Positions 53,341 to 60,272 are shown, counted from the stretch's first letter. The stretch: DNA of 64,000 nt from Paenibacillus sp. RC334 (GCF_030034735.1 NZ_CP125370.1:3844001-3908000), one strand, 5' to 3'. Numbers and translations are program-made. The notes: a model not told the origin generated them from the sequence alone.

Positions 53341-53772
53341 TTACTTCCACAATTTCTCTTCAATTAAATAATCCATCTCTTTAAAATATTCGATTATTCT
53401 TTCGGGTTCCTGTTTGAATCTATTTGAGTAATGAACCCCTATCCCATTTGAATCTGTATAATCAAAACTTAGATATTTAAATCCACCTCTTGGCCCGACA
53501 TACTTTATGATGTTCCTTGCTGATTTATATTCTTCTAGCCTTTTCTTCTTTTCATCTTCCATTTTCTCTAAATATTTTGGATCTACTATTTCAAGTGAAG
53601 ACCAAAGAACATCCAATTTACCCAATCCAGGAAAATGCACTCCAGTAAAATTATCATTTGATCTTGACCACATTCCATAATTTCCGATTGTATAACCTTC
53701 AGTTCCAGCTATAAGTCCTTTAAGATATTGAGTAAGATCAACTTTTAACTTTACTTGGATTCTCTCATACAT
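53341..53772 (-). CDS. Cassette gene, hypothetical 143-residue protein
   Basis: From the ATG at 53772 (MYERIQVKLKVDLTQYLKGL) six bases after GGAGGG. Soluble; notable strings 'GTEGYTIGNYGMWSRSNDNF', 'VHFPGLGKLDVLWSSLEIVD', then a lysine-rich helix 'EDEKKKRLEEYKSARNIIKY' and 'GPRGGFKYLSFDYTDSNGIG'. Not recognised. The glycine/aromatic pattern in the first half may be a carbohydrate- or nucleotide-binding loop, but no motif is decisive. Confidence 0.7.
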   Translation of the reverse strand: MYERIQVKLKVDLTQYLKGLIAGTEGYTIGNYGMWSRSNDNFTGVHFPGLGKLDVLWSSLEIVDPKYLEKMEDEKKKRLEEYKSARNIIKYVGPRGGFKYLSFDYTDSNGIGVHYSNRFKQEPERIIEYFKEMDYLIEEKLWK

Positions 53773-53809
53773 CATGAACCCTCCACTCAAATAAATAATT
53801 GGTAATGTC

Positions 53810-53904
53810 ATATAACGTTTTCCCTATTCACGAACCTCGTCAGAGGTTGTCTGCCAGAGGCAGACCAAGGAACGAAGTAACCCCGCTTGAATAGGATGTT
53901 ATCG
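53810..53904 (-). repeat. attC site 27 (minimal type)
   Basis: Cores ATATAAC (53810) and GTTATCG (53898). Arms CCTATTCACGAACC and GCTTGAATAGGATG; CTGCCAGAGGCAG is the terminal hairpin. 95 bp, the shortest full site. Confidence 0.92.
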
Positions 53905-53936
53905 GATTTCGCTTCTTCTTCGGTTAAATAAACCTC

Positions 53937-54722
53937 CTAAGGTCTTATAATGACTTCTACTTCCATATCATCGTTTTCCCTCTTTAAATCTGCTTCTATA
54001 CCTCTTGGATTTGCTATTCTACCTTCTGGATCATAGACAAAGCAAACTAAATACTGGCAGCTAGGATGAGCTTTGTACTTGTGGATATCAATAATTAATT
54101 GCTCTCCTAACTCCTTAGATTTAAGCCCCTTTCTGGTTTTCTTTATTTCAATCACTGCTTGTTCTGGCTTTAACAAAAAGTCTACTCTTGAACTACTTCC
54201 AGCATAGCTAGGCGTCCATTCTTCCGCTCGAATGTCATCAAAATATATGGCTAACAATGCATGAAATAAATCTTGAACATCATATTCATCTTCGATGGTT
54301 AATGAGTCTCTATTTGCATGTCTAGACCTAAGTTGTCTTGAAACATTATGAAATCTATCACATATCCTTTTAACATTTGTAATCCAACTGTCTTCTAGAG
54401 AGTAATTTCTATTTTTTTCTATCCCATAATCATTAATTTCTTGTATAAACGAATCTAGAATAGCAGAGGCTTCTTTGAGTCCATTACGATACCTAGTTTC
54501 AAATTGTTGATCAGGAGTGGTGCGATTAAAAACAGATAGATTAAATCTAATTCCTAAGAAATCTTTTAAATGACGTGTATCCTCGCCAAAAATTTTGGTT
54601 ATCACTACTTGGGTGTCTCTGTACCATTTCTTAAACTCGGGTGAAAACCTTGCTACACTTTGTAATTGATTTATACTGTTTTTTTGTCTTTCTAGTTGTT
54701 CAGCAGCTTTCTCTTGATTCAT
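53937..54722 (-). CDS. Cassette gene, DpnII/MboI-like PD-(D/E)xK nuclease-domain protein
   Basis: 261 residues. The N-terminal helical region (MNQEKAAEQLERQKNSINQL, 'KKWYRDTQVVITKIFGEDTR') is the same leader seen in HEPN/abortive-infection proteins. The C-terminal ~130 residues are nuclease-like: 'EDEYDVQDLFHALLAIYFDD', 'YAGSSSRVDFLLKPEQAVIE', 'IKKTRKGLKSKELGEQLIID', 'YLVCFVYDPEGRIANPRGIE', with catalytic D (RVDFLL) and E-x-K (VIEIKKT). Likely a DNA-degrading defence effector. ATG at 54722 after GAAAGGAC. Confidence 0.85.
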   Translation of the reverse strand: MNQEKAAEQLERQKNSINQLQSVARFSPEFKKWYRDTQVVITKIFGEDTRHLKDFLGIRFNLSVFNRTTPDQQFETRYRNGLKEASAILDSFIQEINDYGIEKNRNYSLEDSWITNVKRICDRFHNVSRQLRSRHANRDSLTIEDEYDVQDLFHALLAIYFDDIRAEEWTPSYAGSSSRVDFLLKPEQAVIEIKKTRKGLKSKELGEQLIIDIHKYKAHPSCQYLVCFVYDPEGRIANPRGIEADLKRENDDMEVEVIIRP

Positions 54723-54757
54723 AATAAGTCCTTTCTATTCAGCATTTAAGCAATTTC

Positions 54758-54870
54758 CGATAACGTTCCTGTATTCATGAACCCCGAAGAGTTGTCTGCT
54801 GAAATGCCTCTCCGAAATCCATCTCGCAGACCAAGGCTCCGAAGGAGCCGTGCTTGAATTTATGTTATAG
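54758..54870 (-). repeat. attC site 28 (short type)
   Basis: Cores CGATAAC (54758) and GTTATAG (54864). Arms GTATTCATGAACC and GCTTGAATTTATG; GGCTCCgaaGGAGCC. 113 bp. Confidence 0.93.
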
Positions 54871-54905
54871 GATGTCAGTGCCTTCCCGAATTAGCTCACC
54901 ATATT

Positions 54906-55481
54906 TCAAAAATCTATCTTATGAATTTTATAATGGTTATATATTTCATCATCTATTTCTATCTCTCCGACAAACTTAAAATTACTTTTTTGAATAACTC
55001 TATTCGATGCATCATTCTCTAGTAATGCAATTGCATTTAATTCTTTGATCTCCGTGTTATCAAATAAATACTGAATTATTCCCTGAACTGCTTGAGTCGT
55101 ATATCCTTTACTTCTATGTTCTTTTGAAATACCATACATGATTTCTCTGTTTGGTGCTGGAAGATCGTCTTTTATTCCTGAACAACACCAGCCAATAAAT
55201 TCCCCGGTTTCTTTAAGTACGATCCCTAGCCTCAGTCTAAGATCACCAACATCCAGTCCTTCTTCGACAAGTTTAAGAAATTGATTGTTTTCTGGTATTT
55301 CATAGTTCTTCAACCAGTCTAGTCTGACTTCTTTTTCAACATTCCAACCTGGTAAGAACCCATAAATCTCCGGTTGCCATGTAAGTTCATGTAATTGATT
55401 TAAATCTTCTAATTGATATTCGCGAAGGATAATGTCTTTACATTCTATTGACAGGCTGTACGGGTTCTTTTCAGAGTGCAT
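54906..55481 (-). CDS. Cassette gene, GNAT acetyltransferase (RimJ/RimL type)
   Basis: 191 residues of the Acetyltransf_3 group: 'LSIECKDIILREYQLEDLNQ', 'LGIVLKETGEFIGWCCSGIK', 'MYGISKEHRSKGYTTQAVQG' (acetyl-CoA loop RSKGYT) and 'NAIALLENDASNRVIQKSNF'. It would acetylate an N-terminus or a small amine. ATG at 55481 after AAAGGAGAA. Unrelated in detail to the GNAT at 40143-40691, so the two cassettes were acquired separately. Confidence 0.92.
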   Translation of the reverse strand: MHSEKNPYSLSIECKDIILREYQLEDLNQLHELTWQPEIYGFLPGWNVEKEVRLDWLKNYEIPENNQFLKLVEEGLDVGDLRLRLGIVLKETGEFIGWCCSGIKDDLPAPNREIMYGISKEHRSKGYTTQAVQGIIQYLFDNTEIKELNAIALLENDASNRVIQKSNFKFVGEIEIDDEIYNHYKIHKIDF

Positions 55482-55531
55482 ATAAATTCTCCTTTGTTTG
55501 TATTGATATTACGATGATTCGCACTGATTTC

Positions 55532-55701
55532 CTATAACGTTCCTGTATCCACGACGTCCCACCGACTTAAGGACCCCCCAGGGTCCGGCCGCAATGCGGT
55601 TAGTCGGTGCGGATGTGTCCGCCTGATTCTACTTCCCTGCCATTCCCCTTCGGGCGGAACAAGGAGCCGCAAGGCTTCGAAGCATGGATATAATGTTATA
55701 G
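55532..55701 (-). repeat. attC site 29 (long type)
   Basis: Cores CTATAAC (55532) and GTTATAG (55695). Arms GTATCCACGACGTCCC and GCATGGATATAATG. CGACTTAAGGACCcccCAGGGTCCGGCC and CATTCCCCTTCGGG as in site 25. 170 bp. Confidence 0.92.
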
Positions 55702-55857
55702 GAAGTAGAAGCCATCATTGAATTACTCTCATGATTTTAAAACCGGTTTGTTATATTCAGAAATCCCTTTGAAATTAGGTTGTTCATTTATATACTTATT
55801 CGTGTAAAATATATTTCATATAAATAATGGGCCCTTTTTATAGGATGGAGATGAAGC

Positions 55858-56358
55858 ATGTTGGGAACTTTTAATATTATTGTGACTTTGTTTGTAACGA
55901 TAATAGGAAGTATCGTAGTTCCGATACTTATTGCAATTAAGCAAAAGAAGGATAGAGAAAAACTACATTTGAATGTTAGGTTAGCGATAAGTACATTGGG
56001 AGCAGGAAAAGAACATCAGTACCAGTATGCAGTAGTAAATACTTCTCAAAGAGTAACCTATATTACCGAAATATACATTGAAAAATACGAATTTGATCAG
56101 TTTATCTCTCGAATAAGACATATCTCACAAGTTGTTGGGCCTAATGGAGACGCTCTTAACCGAAATGTTTTACCTAATACGTCTTCAGTAGGGTGGCTAC
56201 CTGAAGAGGAAGATTACAATAATCCTAATATTTATATTCGTTTAGCCGTTTATACACAAGATTTAGAAGTATTTAAGTCTGATTTTTTTGATTCAAAAAC
56301 AAATGAACAAATTACTGAATCTGAGATGAAGAAAATTAAAAAGAAATTCAATAGATAA
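55858..56358 (+). CDS. Cassette gene, membrane-anchored protein of unknown function
   Basis: 166 residues: one N-terminal transmembrane helix (MLGTFNIIVTLFVTIIGSIV, then VPILIAIKQKKDREK) followed by a soluble beta-rich domain ('YQYAVVNTSQRVTYITEIYI', 'LPNTSSVGWLPEEEDYNNPN', 'YIRLAVYTQDLEVFKSDFFD'). ATG at 55858, GGATGGAGATGAAGC upstream. Plus-strand orientation against the array, with its own presumable promoter. The IS256 element landed directly behind the stop codon in the trailing hairpin AAACG-atc-CGTTT. No family recognised. Confidence 0.72.
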   Translation: MLGTFNIIVTLFVTIIGSIVVPILIAIKQKKDREKLHLNVRLAISTLGAGKEHQYQYAVVNTSQRVTYITEIYIEKYEFDQFISRIRHISQVVGPNGDALNRNVLPNTSSVGWLPEEEDYNNPNIYIRLAVYTQDLEVFKSDFFDSKTNEQITESEMKKIKKKFNR

Positions 56359-56362
56359 ACGA

Positions 56363-56370
56363 TCCGTTTC
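56363..56370. repeat. 8 bp target-site duplication, left copy (TCCGTTTC)
   Basis: Matches 57730-57737; 8 bp is the expected duplication size of IS256-family elements. Confidence 0.88.
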
Positions 56371-57729
56371 GGGTCTGTCAATAATTTTGTGTAAACTCTT
56401 TTAAGCATAGATTCCCCTGAGGGGGAAAACGCGAATCTAACGCAAGTGTTGACCGACCCGATCGGGGAAAAAGACCGAAAGCTGGAGTAGCATTTCCCCC
56501 CAGTTTTGGACACGGCCTATCCATTTTCGAGTGACATCGACGGTGGCCAGATAGAGCATTTTAAGTAGGGCTTCATCGGTAGGGAAAATGCTCTTTCCCT
56601 TCGTCACTTTACGAAGCTGACGGTGGTAACTCTCGATCATATTGGTGGTGTAGATGAGTTTGCGGATCTCAGGTGGGTACTTGAAAAAGGTAGCAAGTTC
56701 GTCCCAATGGGTCCGCCAAGAACGGATAATCAGGGGATATTGGGCTCCCCAAACTTCCTCGAAACGGTCGAGTTCAAGTAAGGCACTTTCCTCGGTAGCT
56801 GCCTTGTAAATGGGCTTTAAGTCGGCTGTTACTTTCTTAATGTCCTTGTATGACACGTAACGGGTGGAGCTGCGGATTTGGTGAATAATACACTTCTGAA
56901 TTTCGGTTTGGGGATAACAGGCTGCAATCGCCTGAGAGAATCCAGACAGGTTATCCACACAGATAATGAGGATGTCTTGAACCCCGCGATTCTTAAACTC
57001 ATTCAGTACGCTTAGCCAGAACTTGGAGGACTCATTCTCACCAATCCACATGCCCAGCACATCCTTGTTTCCGTCCAGATCGATGCCAATGACCATGTAG
57101 GCGGCCTTGTTGATAATGGCCCCATCTTGCTTGACTTTAAAGTGGATCGCATCCAGATAGACGATCGCATAGACGCCTTGCAGAGGTCGATTCTGCCATT
57201 CTTTAATGAGAGGCACAATCTTGTTCGTGACATGGGAAATGAGCGTAGGGGAGACTTCAATGCTATACATCTGTCCCAGATGATCCTGGATTTCCCTAGT
57301 GCTAATCCCTTTGGCATACAGGGCGATGATTTGCTCTTCGATACCCGTTACATTCGATGGATGCTTCTTAACGACCAGGGGCTCAAACTCACCCAGGCGG
57401 TCCCGAGGAATGGCGATGTCCTGTTCGCCGTACTCACTGACTACCGTTTTACGGCTCTTTCCATTGCGACTGTTTGGAGTGAGTTTCGCCTTCACTTCAT
57501 GCTTTCCATAGCCCAAGTGGGTATCCATTTCAGCTTCCAGCATCTCCTGAATCGTCTCTGCAAATAGATCCTTTAACGCATGCTGTGCATCTTGCGCGGT
57601 TACCAGATTGTTCTCTTTAATGAATTCCCGAAGTTGCTGTTTTGACCAAAGTCCCATGTGTTCTCCCCAACCTTTCTCTTACTTCCATTTTAATGGGTTT
57701 GAGAGTTTACACAATATATTTACAGACTC
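56371..57729 (-). mobile_element. IS256-family insertion sequence
   Basis: Ends GGGTCTGTCA..TTGTGTAAACTC and (complement) GAGTCTGTAAATATATTGTGTAAACTC as imperfect inverted repeats, a single transposase gene and 8 bp duplications TCCGTTTC on both sides. Complete, 1,359 bp. Confidence 0.92.
56437..57657 (-). CDS. IS256-family transposase
   Basis: 406 residues (MGLWSKQQLREFIKENNLVT). Family landmarks: 'FAETIQEMLEAEMDTHLGYG', 'NSRNGKSRKTVVSEYGEQDI', 'IIALYAKGISTREIQDHLGQ', DDE Asp in 'VYAIVYLDAIHFKVKQDG', Asp in 'DILIICVDNLSGFSQAI', C/H motif 'CIIHQIRSSTRYV' and Glu in 'TTNMIESYHRQLRKVTKG'. All catalytic positions intact, so the element is probably active. Single ORF on the minus strand. Confidence 0.96.
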   Translation of the reverse strand: MGLWSKQQLREFIKENNLVTAQDAQHALKDLFAETIQEMLEAEMDTHLGYGKHEVKAKLTPNSRNGKSRKTVVSEYGEQDIAIPRDRLGEFEPLVVKKHPSNVTGIEEQIIALYAKGISTREIQDHLGQMYSIEVSPTLISHVTNKIVPLIKEWQNRPLQGVYAIVYLDAIHFKVKQDGAIINKAAYMVIGIDLDGNKDVLGMWIGENESSKFWLSVLNEFKNRGVQDILIICVDNLSGFSQAIAACYPQTEIQKCIIHQIRSSTRYVSYKDIKKVTADLKPIYKAATEESALLELDRFEEVWGAQYPLIIRSWRTHWDELATFFKYPPEIRKLIYTTNMIESYHRQLRKVTKGKSIFPTDEALLKMLYLATVDVTRKWIGRVQNWGEMLLQLSVFFPDRVGQHLR

Positions 57730-57737
57730 TCCGTTTC
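57730..57737. repeat. 8 bp target-site duplication, right copy (TCCGTTTC)
   Basis: Pairs with 56363-56370. Confidence 0.88.
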
Positions 57738-57787
57738 CAGATTTTCTTTTGAATTGTATTTTTGAATCGGATCTTTGCTTCTATTTC

Positions 57788-57904
57788 CTATAACGTTTCT
57801 GTATTCACGAACCCCAAAGGGGTTGTCAGCTGTAATGCCTCTTCGCAATCCATCCCGCAGACCAAGGCTCCATAAGGAGCCGCAGCTTGAATATTATGTT
57901 ATGT
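57788..57904 (-). repeat. attC site 30 (short type)
   Basis: Cores CTATAAC (57788) and GTTATGT (57898). Arms GTATTCACGAACC and GCTTGAATATTATG; CCCCAAAGGGG. 117 bp. Confidence 0.94.
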
Positions 57905-57925
57905 GACGTCGGCATCTTCTACGAG

Positions 57926-58426
57926 TTACTTACGCTTATTCTTTGATTTCTTTGCCATTTTTTTAAACTCTTCATACTTCTCTTTCGATGCTTTAATTTT
58001 ACTTTCTACTACATATGGGGCATCAGTTGCTAAGTTAGGTAGCTTTTCATTCATGTAACTGTATAACAGTCTTTTCTCATTATCGGTTGGGATTATTGGA
58101 GCAACAGGTATAGATAACGGTCTATCATTTTCTTCTTCGAATATACTAGGTATACCAAAAGAAAAAAAATTATGAAAAGCTCTCTTCCTATCTGCCTCTA
58201 TCTCTTCATAGTTACCATTGGAATTCAAATGAAATCTATCAAATCCAACCATGAGCAATTGGTGTGGTTTCCTATCTTTATTTTTGTAATATAAGATCAC
58301 CTCAAGTACATCCTCATTTGCCAGTTGAGGTACAGACTTATATTTGTGATCCTTGGGTCGAGCAATCTTTACAATCCTATCTCCACTAGACAAAAATAAA
58401 TATCTACTTCTAATCATCCATGCCAC
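57926..58426 (-). CDS. Cassette gene, hypothetical 166-residue protein
   Basis: Second cassette from the integrase. MAWMIRSRYLFLSSGDRIVK (an alternative start is the ATG three codons in). Beta-rich N-terminal half ('LEVILYYKNKDRKPHQLLMV') and a strongly basic C-terminal tail ('KASKEKYEEFKKMAKKSKNK', then RK), suggesting nucleic-acid binding. No family recognised. Located between attC 30 and attC 31; minus strand like most of the array. Confidence 0.7.
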   Translation of the reverse strand: MAWMIRSRYLFLSSGDRIVKIARPKDHKYKSVPQLANEDVLEVILYYKNKDRKPHQLLMVGFDRFHLNSNGNYEEIEADRKRAFHNFFSFGIPSIFEEENDRPLSIPVAPIIPTDNEKRLLYSYMNEKLPNLATDAPYVVESKIKASKEKYEEFKKMAKKSKNKRK

Positions 58427-58455
58427 TCTTTCTATCTTTTATTTGTGCTGATTTC

Positions 58456-58569
58456 ACATAACGTTTCTGTATTCATGAACCCCAAAGGGGTTGTCTGCTG
58501 AAATCCCTCTCCATATCATCCCGCAGACCTAGGCTCCCTAAGAGCCGCTGCTTGAATATTATGTTATAT
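58456..58569 (-). repeat. attC site 31 (short type, first in the array)
   Basis: Cores ACATAAC (58456) and GTTATAT (58563). Arms GTATTCATGAACC and GCTTGAATATTATG; CCCCAAAGGGG; inner GTCTGC/GCAGAC. 114 bp. The attC of the first (toxin) cassette. Confidence 0.95.
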
Positions 58570-58636
58570 GATGGAAATGCTTCTTCGAGATTGCTTACTA
58601 ACCTGTCCTTATTCACTTCAATTATATATTTTAGCT

Positions 58637-58791
58637 TTGATTCATCTTTTCTCATGTGTTATCATATTCTTAAAGAAAGACCAAGTGCGGTCAACACTTG
58701 GTCAGTACAATTGGCTTGGATGGTCTATTCCCTTCTAAGTCTCAGGTAATAAAAACCCACCTTTGGCGTTCAACCTTTGGGTGGGTTTTTT
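58637..58791 (+). ncRNA. Predicted antisense antitoxin RNA of the type I module
   Basis: Plus-strand promoter TTGATT (58637) - 17 bp - TATCAT (58660), so transcription should begin near 58672. The RNA would contain a stable hairpin GACCAAGTG-cggtcaa-CACTTGGTC (58680-58704) and end at the shared terminator (58750-58791), overlapping the 3' end of the toxin mRNA. This convergent layout matches known Hol_Tox/TxpA-type and par-type systems. Confidence 0.7.
58750..58791. terminator. Bidirectional terminator shared by toxin mRNA and antisense RNA
   Basis: AAAAACCCACC..GGGTGGGTTTTTT with T-runs on both strands, positioned one base after the toxin stop codon. Confidence 0.85.
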
Positions 58792-58882
58792 ACTTTCTCT
58801 TGTTGTTATTGATATATGTTAAAAGTGCAAGAATGAATGTTCCAAATAATAACATCAGAGTCATCGCATCTTTTACTTCCAT
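58790..58882 (-). CDS. Holin-like type I toxin (Hol_Tox family), first cassette
   Basis: A 30-residue peptide MEVKDAMTLMLLFGTFILAL / LTYINNNKRK with one transmembrane helix and a basic tail, nearly the archetype of Firmicutes 'putative holin-like toxin' peptides. A very strong GAAAGGAGGTGA ribosome binding site sits 4-5 bases before the ATG. Promoter TTGTGC (58962-58967) - 17 bp - TAAAAT (58939-58944) on the minus strand. With the antisense RNA it forms a complete type I toxin-antitoxin unit inside the attI-proximal cassette. Too small for ordinary gene calling. Such a unit could stabilise the array against deletion. Confidence 0.88.
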   Translation of the reverse strand: MEVKDAMTLMLLFGTFILALLTYINNNKRK

Positions 58883-58938
58883 GGTCTCACCTCCTTTCGA
58901 AGGGAAACCATGCCCACCCAAGATTCAATTGTATCTAT

Positions 58939-58967
58939 ATTTTACCTGTATTCACATCTGCGCACAA
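58939..58967 (-). promoter_or_regulatory. Promoter of the holin-like toxin
   Basis: -35 TTGTGC, 17 bp spacer, -10 TAAAAT, read on the minus strand, 57 bp before the toxin ATG. Confidence 0.65.
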
Positions 58968-59028
58968 GCGTTCTTATCTACTTTCTTGCATTTTTCCTTA
59001 ATTCTATTTGTTGTCCATCATTTCTATC

Positions 59029-59100
59029 ATATAACGTCTTATTTACGAACTTCCGAAAGAATGCTCTCTTCGTCATATTCACGAACTTCGTGAATCCTGC
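59029..59100 (-). other. Candidate attI recombination site
   Basis: The core ATATAAC (59029-59035; GTTATAT on the minus strand) is the outer boundary of the first cassette and has no attC arms on its integrase side. Instead there are two direct repeats ATTTACGAACTTC (59041) and ATTCACGAACTTC (59077), 36 bp apart; the second lies in a perfect palindrome ATTCACGAA-c-TTCGTGAAT (59077-59095). A single simple core plus nearby direct repeats resembles attI organisation. It lies 33 bp from the integrase stop codon. Confidence 0.7.
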
Positions 59101-59132
59101 ACTTTGCTCCTTATTCCCGCACTTTCTGCGTT

Positions 59133-60272
59133 TCAATCCTCCAGCCCGTCCATCCGATCCAACGGACTTTGAATCCGCCCAATGTCCCGCCTGCTCACAT
59201 GTGTATACCGCTCCGTCGTTCGCACACTCTGATGCCCTAGCAGTTCCTGAATATAGCGAAGATCAATCCCATTCTCCAGCAAGTGGGTCGCAAAGGAATG
59301 CCTTAGCGAATGGATACTCACCTGTTTGCGAATGTCCGCTTCAGCCAGCGCTTTTTCAAACACTTTCTGCGCTGAACGTTCCGTCAGGTGGCGGCCTTCC
59401 CTCTGCCCTGGAAACAGCCAGTCTTCTGGCCGCTCCACCTCTATGTACTGCTCGACCACCGCAAAAGCCGCTTCGGAGAGCAGCGTTTGCCGATCCTTCC
59501 TGCCCTTTCCCTGACGGACTTTCAGCACTTTCCGTTCATGGTCGCAGTCTTCAGGACGCAACCTCACCACTTCGCTTACCCGCAGCCCGGATGTATACGT
59601 CAGGTACAGAATAGCCTTATGCTTTGGATTTTTCACTACTTTCAACAGACGCATGACCTCATTCAGGGACAGCACATCCGGTAGTTTACTCTCCTTTTTC
59701 GGACGAACATAGGCGGAGGATTTGGGCTGCTTTAGCACATGGAGAAAATAAAATTTCAACGCACTGATCGCTTGGTTAACATAAGCGTGCGAAAGACCTT
59801 TTTCGAGCAGCACCAGCGCATATTTTTGCACCACCGCATCATTTATGCTTGCTTCGGTCCCTTGCAATCCGGCAAAAAAGCGTTCCGTTTGCGATATGTA
59901 TGCTTTTATCGTCTTGCTGCTGTACCCCCTTGCTACCAATGCATCGCGCAATTCTTGCCGCTGATCCGGATTCCATTCACCTCGTTCCGAAGAAGAGGGA
60001 ACCGCATTAGCCAGCGTGTCCCGTCGATCCAGCCATTCCCGGATGTACGGTAGTTCTTTATTCAAGCGCTCGTCGTACTGGAACTTACAAATCCGATACG
60101 CTTCCAACAGGCTTTCTACAGCCGAGATACTGTACGGAATCGCCCAGATTTTTTCGTCTGGAACCCATTTCCTGCCTGGTATGGATCGAATCCCTTCCCG
60201 CTCCTTGACTCCGTATCGCTCCAAGCGTACGCTGATCGTTTTTTCATCCCGATAAAGTAGGTTTATCTTCAT
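59133..60272 (-). CDS. Tyrosine recombinase, candidate integron integrase with unusual architecture
   Basis: 379 residues. Residues 1-65 form an extra N-terminal module containing 'SIPGRKWVPDEKIWAIPYSI', similar to the IPG.xW.P...W.IP segment of HARP-type ssDNA/fork-binding modules. A SAM-like core-binding domain follows (about 85-180, 'ALVARGYSSKTIKAYISQTE'), then the catalytic domain: Arg in 'YTSGLRVSEVVRL', Lys in 'RQGKGRKDRQTLL', 'HSLRHSFATHLLENG', His in 'LLGHQSVRTTERY' and the nucleophile Tyr in 'ERYTHVSRRD'. It ends with 'IQSPLDRM', like the RSPLD tail of IntI. The ~30-residue insertion of true IntI between patches II and III is absent. AAGGAGG ribosome binding site. It points toward the array. 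Expected to catalyse attI x attC and attC x attC exchange. Confidence 0.88.
   Translation of the reverse strand: MKINLLYRDEKTISVRLERYGVKEREGIRSIPGRKWVPDEKIWAIPYSISAVESLLEAYRICKFQYDERLNKELPYIREWLDRRDTLANAVPSSSERGEWNPDQRQELRDALVARGYSSKTIKAYISQTERFFAGLQGTEASINDAVVQKYALVLLEKGLSHAYVNQAISALKFYFLHVLKQPKSSAYVRPKKESKLPDVLSLNEVMRLLKVVKNPKHKAILYLTYTSGLRVSEVVRLRPEDCDHERKVLKVRQGKGRKDRQTLLSEAAFAVVEQYIEVERPEDWLFPGQREGRHLTERSAQKVFEKALAEADIRKQVSIHSLRHSFATHLLENGIDLRYIQELLGHQSVRTTERYTHVSRRDIGRIQSPLDRMDGLED

Noticed and set aside
27602..58569. Regular repeats could suggest a CRISPR array
   Set aside because: The repeats are 95-170 bp, internally palindromic and separated by whole genes of 0.3-1.5 kb; no short uniform repeats or spacers and no cas genes.
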